DNA of 12,178 nucleotides from the NCBI GenBank assembly GCA_045580025.1, contig JAZNNB010000007.1:1-12178 (forward strand), in the 5' to 3' direction. Numbering within the stretch: position 1 is the first letter of the stretch; each line of letters starts with the position of its first letter. The translations under genes were made by a program, and so were the position numbers. Positions 1 through 6,286 of the stretch are shown piece after piece. Below the pieces are notes generated by a model that searched no databases, had not been told where the DNA came from, and saw nothing but the letters and a program-made list of their open reading frames with translations. Origin of the DNA: SIG440 sp045580025 (GTDB lineage Bacteria > Bacillota > Clostridia > Monoglobales > Monoglobaceae).

Positions 1-639
1 CTCCACATCCACCTCCGAGATAGCCTCGGCACAGATCTGCAGTCTGCGGCGAAGCTCCTCTGAGACATCCACATCCGCCTTATAGCGAAGCTGATGCTCA
101 AGGCTGGCCCAAAAGTCCATGGCAATGGTGCGCAGCTGCACCTCCACCATGACGTTCACCGGCCCCTCGGCTAGGAAAATGGGCACCTCCAGCACTAGAT
201 GCATACTGCGGTAGCCGTTTTCTTTGGGATTTTTTATGTAGTCCTTTACGGCAAGAAGTCTTATGTCATCCTGACTTGTGAGCATATTTGCCACGGTATA
301 AATATCATCAATAAATGAGCAGATTACCCTGACACCTGCCACGTCGCTTAGCTTGGTTGAAACAGCTTCAAGGGTGATGGGAAGACCGTTTCTGTGAAGC
401 TTTTCGGCGATGCTTTTTGGCTTTTTGATGCGGTATTTCACGGTTTCTATTGGGTTTCGGTTTCGTCTTACCGACATTTCGTGGCTCAAAACGTCAAGCT
501 TTGTTGTAACCTCTTGAATAGCACACTGATAGATCATCATAAGTTCTTCAAACTGGTGAGCAAATTCGGCAAAGATTTTGCCGGTATCCTCGGGGATGTT
601 TACCTGTGCCAGAAAGGCTTGTCTCAGTTCTCGTTCCAT
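1..639 (-). CDS. relQ: RelQ/YjbM-type small alarmone synthetase (GTP pyrophosphokinase), 3' end cut by window
   Basis: Transfers pyrophosphate from ATP to GTP or GDP to make the alarmone (p)ppGpp in the cytoplasm. The first 213 codons are present and the C-terminus lies outside the window. The RelA/SpoT synthetase fold is clear: YRIKKPKSIAEKL (69-81) is the substrate-binding basic stretch, LSDVAGVRVICSFIDDIY (97-114) carries the expected metal-binding Asp99, KDYIKNPKENGYRSMHL (132-148) follows, and VEVQLRTIAMDFWASLEH (165-182) carries the expected catalytic Glu166. No hydrolase or regulatory domain precedes it, so this is a small synthetase rather than a long Rel. The ATG at 639 has an AAAGGA ribosome site upstream. 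It lies 18 bases after proA and is probably the third gene of that operon. The last 70 or so codons are far richer in G+C than the rest (see findings). RelQ is preferred over RelP on the overall motif pattern. Confidence 0.93.
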   Translation of the reverse strand, partial: MERELRQAFLAQVNIPEDTGKIFAEFAHQFEELMMIYQCAIQEVTTKLDVLSHEMSVRRNRNPIETVKYRIKKPKSIAEKLHRNGLPITLEAVSTKLSDVAGVRVICSFIDDIYTVANMLTSQDDIRLLAVKDYIKNPKENGYRSMHLVLEVPIFLAEGPVNVMVEVQLRTIAMDFWASLEHQLRYKADVDVSEELRRRLQICAEAISEVDVE

Positions 640-657
640 AAAAAGTTCCTTTCGTGC

Positions 658-1902
658 TTAACGGATTTGTCCGTTTCCGTATATTTTATATTTTGTGGTG
701 GTAAGAGCCGCAAGTCCCATAGGTCCACGTGCATGTAGTTTTTGTGTGCTGATTCCGATTTCCGCACCAAATCCAAATTCAAAGCCGTCGGTGAAACGAG
801 TTGAGGCATTCACATAGACAGCTGCCGCGTCAACGGTATCAAGAAATTTTTGAGCGTTTTGGGGATTTTCAGTGATAATAGCTTCGGAGTGAAGACTTCC
901 GTATTTGTTTATGTGGGAAATGGCGCCATCAACATTTTCTACTACCTTTACACCAATCTTCATATCAAGGTATTCTGTTCCCCAGTCGTCTTCCGTGGAT
1001 GGATTTGCCCCTGAAAAAATACGGCAAACAGTTTCATCACCGATGATTTCAACACCTTTTTTAGACAGAGCATCAAGGATGCGAGGGAGAAAGCTTTCGA
1101 CAATATTTTTGTGAACAAGAAGCTTTTCCTCTGCGTTGCACACAGATGGACGACTTGTTTTCGCGTTTATTATAATTTCTTCCGCCATATCGAAGTTGGC
1201 ACTTTCGTCAACGAAAATGTGGCAGTTTCCTGTGCCTGTTTCAATGGCAGGAACGGTGGCGTTTTCAACCACACTGCGAATAAGCCCTGCACCGCCACGT
1301 GGAATTATAACGTCAAGGTAATCACGAAGCTGCATAAGAGAAAAAGCACTCTCCCGTGAGGTGTCTTCCACAAGATTTACACAGTCTTCGGGAAGACCTG
1401 CATCTTTCAAGGCGTCACGAATAACCTTTGTGATTGCCATGCTTGATTTGTGAGCCTCTTTTCCGCATCTTAGGATGCAGGCGTTGCCTGACTTGATACA
1501 AAGTGCGGCGGCGTCAGCGGTCACATTCGGGCGTGCCTCATAAATTATGCCGCAAACCCCAAGGGGAACGCGGGCAGTTTTGATTTCAAGACCGTTTGGA
1601 CGGATATTTGAGGCAATAATCTCACCCACAGGGTCAGGGAGGGAAATGATTTGACGAATACCCTCTGCCATTTGTGAGATTCGGTCAGTGGTCAGTGTAA
1701 GGCGGTCAATAAGACCCTCGCCTATATTATTTTTTCTCGCATCGTCAATGTCCTTTTGGTTTTCTTCCAAGATGTATGAAGAGTTGTCAAGAAAAGCCTG
1801 TGCGATTTTTGAAAGTGCCAGATTTTTGGAATCAGATGTGGCTGTTGACAAAATAACGGATGCTTCTTTTGCTAAAGTACCTTTTTTAATAAGTTCTTCC
1901 AT
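658..1902 (-). CDS. proA: Glutamate-5-semialdehyde dehydrogenase (gamma-glutamyl phosphate reductase)
   Basis: Reduces gamma-glutamyl phosphate to glutamate-5-semialdehyde with NADPH, the second step of proline synthesis from glutamate. The 414-residue length is normal for ProA. It has the aldehyde-dehydrogenase-like nucleotide-binding half (RVPLGVCGIIYEARPNVT at 111-128) and the catalytic cysteine Cys255 in SRPSVCNAEEKLLVH. The C-terminal ProA signatures are VYVNASTRFTDGFEFGFGAE (362-381) and KLHARGPMGL (388-397). The gene sits between the LOG-family gene and relQ with 18-base gaps on each side and no terminator between them, which indicates co-transcription. Its usual partner proB (glutamate 5-kinase) and proC are not in the window. 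No T-box or other leader is visible before it. The function is secure from sequence. Confidence 0.97.
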   Translation of the reverse strand: MEELIKKGTLAKEASVILSTATSDSKNLALSKIAQAFLDNSSYILEENQKDIDDARKNNIGEGLIDRLTLTTDRISQMAEGIRQIISLPDPVGEIIASNIRPNGLEIKTARVPLGVCGIIYEARPNVTADAAALCIKSGNACILRCGKEAHKSSMAITKVIRDALKDAGLPEDCVNLVEDTSRESAFSLMQLRDYLDVIIPRGGAGLIRSVVENATVPAIETGTGNCHIFVDESANFDMAEEIIINAKTSRPSVCNAEEKLLVHKNIVESFLPRILDALSKKGVEIIGDETVCRIFSGANPSTEDDWGTEYLDMKIGVKVVENVDGAISHINKYGSLHSEAIITENPQNAQKFLDTVDAAAVYVNASTRFTDGFEFGFGAEIGISTQKLHARGPMGLAALTTTKYKIYGNGQIR

Positions 1903-1920
1903 AAAAATTACCTCGGTAAA

Positions 1921-2502
1921 TTATTTTTCAATATATTTCATATTCCGTATATCAATGTCTGGGCAGGAGTAGGTTTCAATATAGTCAAGCAAAGGGACAC
2001 AATCTTCAAAAAGTGAATAGAGGGTCAAAGACTCTGGCTGCATAAAATGTTCGTCGGCTGTGCGCACCATAAGGTCAGAAAGTGCATCATAATAGCCACT
2101 TGTATTGAGAACGGCTATGGCTTTTTTAAGTCTGCCAAGCTGTTTCAGTGTGAAGATTTCAAAAAATTCTTCAAATGTGCCGATTCCGCCCGGGGTCATA
2201 ATAAATGCATCAGACTTATCTTCCATAAGCTGTTTTCTTTCACGCATGGTTTCGGTATAGATAAATTCGTCGCACTTGTCATAAAGGACACCATCTACAT
2301 TGAAAAAAGAGGGGGCAATACCGATTATTTTGCCCATATTTCGGCTCATTCCACGGGCAACAGCACCCATAAGCCCGCAGGCACCACCACCAAATATAAG
2401 GGTGTGACCACGTTTTGCCATTTCTTCGCCCAATTTTTCACCGGCTTCAATATATTTTTTGTCAATGGCATCACTCGATGCGCCGTAAACACAAATGTTC
2501 AT
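1921..2502 (-). CDS. LOG-family protein (TIGR00730), probable nucleoside 5'-monophosphate phosphoribohydrolase
   Basis: A 193-residue protein of the lysine-decarboxylase-like Rossmann family that includes plant LOG and bacterial YvdD. Characterised members split cytokinin riboside 5'-monophosphates, or other nucleoside monophosphates, into base and ribose 5-phosphate. They are often misnamed lysine decarboxylases. The signatures are an N-terminal ICVYGASS (3-10), GHTLIFGGGACGLMG (32-46), MRERK (86-90) and the diagnostic PGGIGTFEE (104-112). The start at ATG 2502 is chosen because AGGAGG lies 8 bases upstream. A GTG two codons earlier would be only 2 bases from that site. It is the first gene of the operon and has its own extended -10 promoter. 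The natural substrate cannot be read from sequence; general nucleotide salvage is the safest guess. Confidence 0.9.
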   Translation of the reverse strand: MNICVYGASSDAIDKKYIEAGEKLGEEMAKRGHTLIFGGGACGLMGAVARGMSRNMGKIIGIAPSFFNVDGVLYDKCDEFIYTETMRERKQLMEDKSDAFIMTPGGIGTFEEFFEIFTLKQLGRLKKAIAVLNTSGYYDALSDLMVRTADEHFMQPESLTLYSLFEDCVPLLDYIETYSCPDIDIRNMKYIEK

Positions 2503-2510
2503 AAACACTG

Positions 2511-2516
2511 CCTCCT
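2511..2516 (-). promoter_or_regulatory. Ribosome binding site fixing the LOG-family start
   Basis: Reads AGGAGG on the minus strand. It is 8 bases from the ATG at 2502 and only 2 bases from the upstream in-frame GTG at 2508, so translation should start at the ATG. Confidence 0.85.
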
Positions 2517-2557
2517 GATTTTTTAATAGAGTATCAGTTTATTTGAGACTTTATTAA

Positions 2558-2566
2558 ATTATACCA
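2558..2566 (-). promoter_or_regulatory. Extended -10 promoter of the LOG-proA-relQ operon
   Basis: Reads TGGTATAAT on the minus strand: a perfect TATAAT preceded by the TGn extension. No good -35 hexamer sits 16-18 bases upstream (2581-2586 reads TGGCTT), which fits an extended -10 promoter. Expected transcription start is about 2551, leaving a leader of roughly 50 bases before the ATG at 2502. Confidence 0.7.
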
Positions 2567-2575
2567 TAAAGGGAC

Positions 2576-2597
2576 AAAAAAAGCCAGTACTTTTTTT
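2576..2597. repeat. A-tract/T-tract inverted repeat between divergent promoters
   Basis: Seven A plus G (2576-2583) face C plus seven T (2590-2597) across a 6-base loop, a perfect 8-base inverted repeat. It lies between the minus-strand -10 and the plus-strand -35. Being almost wholly A:T it would make a weak RNA hairpin. It may act as bent or UP-element-like DNA. Confidence 0.45.
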
Positions 2598-2610
2598 GAA
2601 AAGGCGAATG

Positions 2611-2639
2611 TTGACGAATGAAAAAAAACGTTGTATAAT
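2611..2639 (+). promoter_or_regulatory. Sigma-A promoter of the PLP-enzyme/transporter operon
   Basis: TTGACG at 2611-2616 and TATAAT at 2634-2639 with a 17-base spacer. Expected start is near 2646, giving a leader of only about 19 bases that just includes the GGAGG at 2650-2654. Because the promoter extends past an in-frame upstream ATG at 2596, that ATG cannot be the start of the downstream gene. Confidence 0.85.
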
Positions 2640-2664
2640 AAGGGGGTCTGGAGGTTTTAGGAAA

Positions 2665-3966
2665 ATGTTTACAGAAAATTCATATAGAGAAATGGGGATT
2701 TCAAACGAAGTTTTTCGATTTGGGGAAAAAATCTTAAAAGAGCTTAAACCACGTTTTGAAGAAATTGATAAAACGGCAGAACTCAATCAGCTTAAAGTAA
2801 TTCATGCGATGCAGAAGGAGAAAGTTTCTGCCGCGTGTTTCTATGAGTCTACTGGATATGGATATGACGATTTGGGACGTGATACACTCGAAAGGGTGTA
2901 TGCCGCGTGCTTCAATACAGAGGATGCTTTAGTAAGGCCCCAAATAACCTGCGGAACTCATGCTTTGGCGCTAGCCTTATCGGCGAATTTGCTGCCGGGG
3001 GATGAGCTTTTGTCACCTGTTGGATGCCCTTATGACACGCTTCAGGGGGTTATTGGAATCAGGTCAAGTCCTGGCTCTTTGGCGGAATATGGCGTTACCT
3101 ACAGACAGGTTGACTTACTCCCTGATGGCGCATTTGACTGGGATGGCATAAAAAACGCCATAAACGAAAAAACAAAAATGGTGACAATCCAGCGGTCAAA
3201 AGGCTATCAGACAAGAGAAAGCTTTTCTGTAGAAAAGATTGCGAAAATAATAAGATTTGTGAAAGAAATAAAACCCGACGTTATTTGTATGGTGGACAAC
3301 TGTTATGGCGAATTTGTTGAGAGAATGGAGCCCTCTGACTTTGGTGCTGATATGATTGTTGGTTCGCTCATAAAAAACTTGGGCGGAGGTCTTGCGCCGT
3401 CCGGTGGGTATATTTGCGGAACCCGTGAATGCATTGAACGATGCGGATATCGTCTCACAGCTCCAGGTCTTGGTAAAGAGGTCGGTACAAATATGGGAAT
3501 GATGCGTCAGTTTTATCAGGGGCTTTTTCTCGCTCCCACGGTTGTGTCAGGGGCGCTGAAAGGTGCTATCTTTGCGGCGAATATTTATGAGAAACTGGGA
3601 TTTAAGGTTGTGCCAAATGGCTCAGAAAGTCGCCATGATATAATTCAGGCAGTGGAACTTGGGACCCCCGAGGGAGTAATAGCTTTTTGTGAGGGAATTC
3701 AAGCGGCTGCACCTGTTGACAGTTTTGCAGCACCAGTTCCCGGGGATATGCCGGGATATGATTCTCAGGTAATTATGGCAGCCGGAGCGTTTGTTCAGGG
3801 CTCGTCCATTGAACTCAGCGCTGATGCACCCCTCAGAGAACCTTATGCCGTTTATTTCCAAGGTGGAATAACCTGGTATCACGCAAAACTTGGAATTCTT
3901 ATGTCTGTCCAGAAAATGGCTGATGCGGGACTTTTAGATTTAAATGTTTTTGAAGAGGAGAAATAA
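2665..3966 (+). CDS. Methionine gamma-lyase family / aluminium-resistance family PLP enzyme (YnbB-like)
   Basis: A 433-residue fold-type I PLP enzyme of the family annotated as methionine gamma-lyase-like or aluminium resistance protein (Pfam Met_gamma_lyase; Bacillus YnbB). It is related to Cys/Met-metabolism lyases, but no physiological reaction is settled for the family. Landmarks are FYESTGYGYDDLGRD (59-73), RPQITCGTHALALAL (91-105) for the phosphate-binding region, MVDNCYGEF (209-217) with Asp211 placed to pair with the PLP ring, and SLIKNLGGGLAPSGGY (234-249) with Lys237 as the likely Schiff-base lysine. The ATG at 2665 is chosen because the promoter ends just before it and GGAGG lies 10 bases upstream. 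The transporter gene begins 3 bases after its stop, so the two are co-transcribed and probably translationally coupled. A C-S lyase is plausible, but the substrate is unknown. Confidence 0.9.
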   Translation: MFTENSYREMGISNEVFRFGEKILKELKPRFEEIDKTAELNQLKVIHAMQKEKVSAACFYESTGYGYDDLGRDTLERVYAACFNTEDALVRPQITCGTHALALALSANLLPGDELLSPVGCPYDTLQGVIGIRSSPGSLAEYGVTYRQVDLLPDGAFDWDGIKNAINEKTKMVTIQRSKGYQTRESFSVEKIAKIIRFVKEIKPDVICMVDNCYGEFVERMEPSDFGADMIVGSLIKNLGGGLAPSGGYICGTRECIERCGYRLTAPGLGKEVGTNMGMMRQFYQGLFLAPTVVSGALKGAIFAANIYEKLGFKVVPNGSESRHDIIQAVELGTPEGVIAFCEGIQAAAPVDSFAAPVPGDMPGYDSQVIMAAGAFVQGSSIELSADAPLREPYAVYFQGGITWYHAKLGILMSVQKMADAGLLDLNVFEEEK

Positions 3967-3969
3967 ATT

Positions 3970-4917
3970 ATGTGGTTAATACTTGCAATTATTGCAATGC
4001 TTTGTTGGAGTGGCTCGGACTTCTTTAGCAAGCTTGGTTCAAGACCAGAGGACAAATACAGCCATTGGAAAATGGTTATAGCGGTTGGATTTGTTATGGG
4101 AATTCACGCATTCTATGAGATAGCGACTGGGACACCTATTACATTCCAGGATATTATTTATTACCTGCCGGCATCGGCAATGTACATATTGTCAATGATT
4201 TTTGGCTATGTATCGCTCAGGTACATCGAGCTTTCGGTGTCATCACCTATTTGTAATTCATCAGGGGCTATCGCTGCAATTCTTTGCTTTCTTGTGCTTG
4301 GACAGACGGTGGATGAGCTTTCCACAATAGGCATCGTTATTGTGTCTTTGGGTGTTGTTTTTCTTGGGTTTGCTGAATATACTGAAGATGCCGAGGCAAA
4401 GGCGCGCAGACAGCTTAACGCAAACAGAAAGTATACAAAGAGTGTTCTTGCGATTCTCCTCCCTGTGCTTTACTGCTTGATTGATGCTCTTGGAACATTC
4501 TTCGATGCGGTAATTTTGGAAGAGGGAAACACTTTTATGACAAACGTTTTCCATTATCTTGAGGAAGATACGGCGAATGTTGCTTATGAGCTGACATTCC
4601 TCTTTATGGCGGTGGTGGCGTTCATCTGGGTGTTCATCATAAAGAAGCAAAAGCTGTCAGGGTTGAAGTTCAAGGAAGAGGGCCCCAAGGCTCTTGGGGC
4701 AATCTGTGAAACTGCTGGACAGTTTGCGTACATTTTTGCTCTTTCTGCAAACGCTGTGGGTGCGGCGCCGATTATCTGTGCTTATTGTGTGGTATCGTCT
4801 GTGTGGAGCACCATTTTCCTGAAAGAACGGCTTTCGTGGAAACATTATGTATCGCTTATTGCAGTGTTCGGTGGAATAATCGTTATGGGCATTGCGGAGG
4901 GGCTTGCGGAACTTTAA
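3970..4917 (+). CDS. DMT-superfamily transporter with two EamA-type repeats
   Basis: A 315-residue inner-membrane protein with about ten hydrophobic helices, near residues 1-20, 34-54, 62-86, 92-114, 117-136, 157-181, 200-225, 238-262, 265-284 and 290-311. They form two five-helix halves joined by a charged cytoplasmic loop (137-155, EDAEAKARRQLNANRKYTK). This is the drug/metabolite transporter layout, usually an exporter of amino acids or metabolites. The second half ends with IFLKERLSWKHYVSLIAVFG, a typical EamA end. It starts 3 bases after the PLP-enzyme stop with a GAGGAG site inside the end of that gene, so it is the second gene of that operon. The context suggests it moves a substrate or product of the PLP enzyme, but the substrate cannot be predicted. 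Confidence 0.88.
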   Translation: MWLILAIIAMLCWSGSDFFSKLGSRPEDKYSHWKMVIAVGFVMGIHAFYEIATGTPITFQDIIYYLPASAMYILSMIFGYVSLRYIELSVSSPICNSSGAIAAILCFLVLGQTVDELSTIGIVIVSLGVVFLGFAEYTEDAEAKARRQLNANRKYTKSVLAILLPVLYCLIDALGTFFDAVILEEGNTFMTNVFHYLEEDTANVAYELTFLFMAVVAFIWVFIIKKQKLSGLKFKEEGPKALGAICETAGQFAYIFALSANAVGAAPIICAYCVVSSVWSTIFLKERLSWKHYVSLIAVFGGIIVMGIAEGLAEL

Positions 4918-4924
4918 GAAAAAT

Positions 4925-4954
4925 AAAAAGCGGTCGATTTTCGACCGCTTTTTT
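4925..4954. terminator. Bidirectional rho-independent terminator, DMT transporter / rubrerythrin
   Basis: A perfect 13-base stem (4925-4937 with 4941-4953) whose core is AGCGGTCGA, with a 3-base loop. It is flanked by an A-run on the left and a T-run on the right, so it can stop transcription of the plus-strand transporter gene (stop 4917) and of minus-strand rubrerythrin (stop 4965). Confidence 0.92.
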
Positions 4955-4964
4955 GATGTTTAAA

Positions 4965-5507
4965 TTAGTAGTTAACTTTTTTGATTTCGAAATATGCCTG
5001 TGGATGGAAACATGTGGGACAAACCTCAGGGGCGGTTGTTCCCATGGCAACGTGTCCGCAGTTGCGGCATTCCCAAATCTCAACGCCTGCCTTTTTGAAC
5101 ACTTCTTTTGTTTCAACGTTGTGGAGAAGTGCACGGTATCTTTCTTCGTGCTCCTTTTCGATGGCAGCAACGTTGCGGAACTGTTCGGCGAGGTCTGTAA
5201 AGCCTTCTTCTTCAGCTTCCTTTGCCATTCTGTCATACATATCTGTCCATTCATAGTTTTCGCCTTCTGCTGCGCCAAGAAGATTTTCGGCGGTGTCACC
5301 AAGCTCACCAAGGGCTTTGAACCAGAGCTTTGCGTGTTCCTTTTCGTTGTCAGCGGTTTTTAAGAAAAGTTCAGCAATCTGTTCGTAGCCGTTTTTCTTT
5401 GCAACCGATGCATAATATGTGTATCTGTTTCTTGCTTTTGATTCGCCTGCAAAGGCTTCCCAAAGATTTTTTTCAGTTTTTGTTCCTGCATAAATGTTCT
5501 TACCCAT
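4965..5507 (-). CDS. Rubrerythrin (diiron peroxidase with C-terminal rubredoxin domain)
   Basis: Reduces hydrogen peroxide to water in the cytoplasm of anaerobes, taking electrons through its rubredoxin-like iron centre. The 180 residues divide into an N-terminal ferritin-like four-helix bundle and a short C-terminal rubredoxin. Likely diiron ligands are Glu17 and Glu22 in EAFAGE, Glu55 and His58 in NEKEH, Glu83 and Glu86 in EGENYEW, and Glu117 and His120 in IEKEH. The rubredoxin iron is held by Cys147, Cys150, Cys163 and Cys166 (CRNC and CPTC). ATG 5507 is chosen over an in-frame TTG at 5513, because AAGGAGG is 10 bases from the ATG but only 4 from the TTG. It is monocistronic with a consensus promoter, which suggests high expression. 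No PerR box was recognised with confidence. Confidence 0.95.
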   Translation of the reverse strand: MGKNIYAGTKTEKNLWEAFAGESKARNRYTYYASVAKKNGYEQIAELFLKTADNEKEHAKLWFKALGELGDTAENLLGAAEGENYEWTDMYDRMAKEAEEEGFTDLAEQFRNVAAIEKEHEERYRALLHNVETKEVFKKAGVEIWECRNCGHVAMGTTAPEVCPTCFHPQAYFEIKKVNY

Positions 5508-5517
5508 TTTCAAAATT

Positions 5518-5524
5518 CCTCCTT
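5518..5524 (-). promoter_or_regulatory. Ribosome binding site of rubrerythrin
   Basis: AAGGAGG on the minus strand, 10 bases from the ATG at 5507 and 4 bases from an in-frame TTG at 5513. The ATG gives a typical rubrerythrin N-terminus. Confidence 0.8.
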
Positions 5525-5538
5525 GAGTATTTTTTAAT

Positions 5539-5567
5539 ATTATAACACCGGAATTTTAGCTTGTCAA
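5539..5567 (-). promoter_or_regulatory. Consensus sigma-A promoter of rubrerythrin
   Basis: On the minus strand, TTGACA (5562-5567) and TATAAT (5539-5544) are separated by exactly 17 bases, a full match to consensus. Expected transcription start is near 5532, leaving a leader of about 25 bases with the AAGGAGG site. Confidence 0.92.
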
Positions 5568-5610
5568 ACAAATATAATGTAGAAAAAGGGAAATTTTGGG
5601 GTGAAAATCA

Positions 5611-5646
5611 AAATAAAAAAGCATCAACTTTCGTCAATGCTTTTTT
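5611..5646 (-). terminator. Rho-independent terminator of the tRNA operon
   Basis: On the minus strand, AAGCAT-TGAC, a GAAA tetraloop and GTTG-ATGCTT form a stem (two G:T pairs), followed by a T-rich tract (complement of 5611-5620). It begins directly after the CCA end of tRNA-Cys. Confidence 0.88.
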
Positions 5647-5647
5647 C

Positions 5648-5722
5648 TGGAGGCGCCACCCGGATTTGAACCGGGGGATAGAGCTTTTGCAGAGCTTTGC
5701 CTTACCACTTGGCTATGGCGCC
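5648..5722 (-). tRNA. tRNA-Cys (anticodon GCA)
   Basis: Cloverleaf with acceptor GGCGCCA/TGGCGCC, T-arm CCCGG/CCGGG around TTCAAAT, anticodon GCA at 5688-5690, discriminator T and an encoded CCA (5648-5650). The outermost anticodon-stem pair is an A/C mismatch. It is the last gene of the five-tRNA operon. Confidence 0.95.
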
Positions 5723-5738
5723 ATATTTAGTTTTTAGA

Positions 5739-5773
5739 ACAAAAGGACGCGTGAGACTCATGCGCCCTTTTGT
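5739..5773 (-). repeat. Inverted repeat (hairpin) in the tRNA-Gly/tRNA-Cys spacer
   Basis: ACAAAAGG (5739-5746) pairs with CCTTTTGT (5766-5773). After one A/C mismatch a further 7 pairs, including one G:T, close on a 3-base loop. It has no T-run after it in the direction of tRNA transcription, so it is not a standard terminator. It could be a processing or pausing element. Confidence 0.6.
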
Positions 5774-5780
5774 CATTGGT

Positions 5781-5855
5781 TGGAGCGGAAGACGAGATTC
5801 GAACTCGCGACGTTCACCTTGGCAAGGTGACGCTCTACCACTGAGCCACTCCCGC
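5781..5855 (-). tRNA. tRNA-Gly (anticodon GCC)
   Basis: Acceptor GCGGGAG/CTTCCGC (one G:T pair), anticodon stem TCACC/GGTGA with anticodon GCC at 5821-5823, T-loop TTCGAAT, discriminator T and encoded CCA (5781-5783). Fourth gene of the tRNA operon, 36 bases after tRNA-Phe. Confidence 0.97.
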
Positions 5856-5891
5856 ATATTATAGTATATTCAGATATTGCCAAATTGTGAA

Positions 5892-5967
<76 letters not shown>

Positions 5968-5985
5968 ATATCTGAAAAAATAAAA

Positions 5986-6062
5986 TGGCGATCCGGATGG
6001 GGCTCGAACCCACGACCTCCAGCGTGACAGGCTGGCATTCTAACCAACTGAACTACCGGACC
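5986..6062 (-). tRNA. tRNA-Asp (anticodon GTC)
   Basis: Acceptor GGTCCGG/CCGGATC (one G:T pair), anticodon GTC at 6026-6028, T-loop TTCGAGC, discriminator G as expected for Asp, and encoded CCA. Only 7 bases separate it from tRNA-Val. Confidence 0.97.
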
Positions 6063-6069
6063 GTAAATG

Positions 6070-6145
6070 TGGTGGGCACAATAGGGCTCGAACCTATGAC
6101 CCTCTGCTTGTAAGGCAGATGCTCTCCCAGCTGAGCTATGCGCCC
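6070..6145 (-). tRNA. tRNA-Val (anticodon TAC)
   Basis: Acceptor GGGCGCA/TGTGCCC (one G:T pair), anticodon stem CTGCC/AGCAG region with anticodon TAC at 6110-6112, T-loop TTCGAGC, discriminator A and encoded CCA. First gene of the five-tRNA operon, directly downstream of its promoter. Confidence 0.97.
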
Positions 6146-6178
6146 ACATTACCGCCGCCTAACTTAGCGACAGCTGAT

Positions 6179-6207
6179 ATTGTACCACTTGTAAAAACAA
6201 AAGTCAA
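6179..6207 (-). promoter_or_regulatory. Sigma-A promoter of the tRNA operon
   Basis: On the minus strand, TTGACT (6202-6207) and TACAAT (6179-6184) with a 17-base spacer. Expected start is near 6172, about 26 bases before tRNA-Val. A second TATAAT-like element (6212-6217) lies upstream but has only a poor -35. Confidence 0.82.
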
Positions 6208-6286
6208 GGAAATTATAGTGGATTATTTTTAATTACATTGATTTATCACCATAAAATCTCGGAAATTCTTCAAAATGCTATCAATT

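Noticed and set aside
394..738. Plus-strand reading frame of 114 codons
   Set aside because: It lies antisense across the relQ/proA junction, both well supported by conserved motifs. It has no ribosome site and no family resemblance.
2596..2664. N-terminal extension of the PLP enzyme from ATG 2596
   Set aside because: The consensus promoter (2611-2639) lies inside this stretch, so the transcript starts after it. The encoded 23 residues are not typical of the family.
4785..5363. Plus-strand frame of 192 codons
   Set aside because: It is antisense to rubrerythrin, runs through the bidirectional terminator and is unlike any recognised family.
5856..5891. Internal promoter before tRNA-Gly (TATACTATAAT on the minus strand)
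   Set aside because: The -10-like sequence abuts the tRNA-Gly 5' end and no -35 is found at a workable distance. It is probably just A+T-rich spacer.
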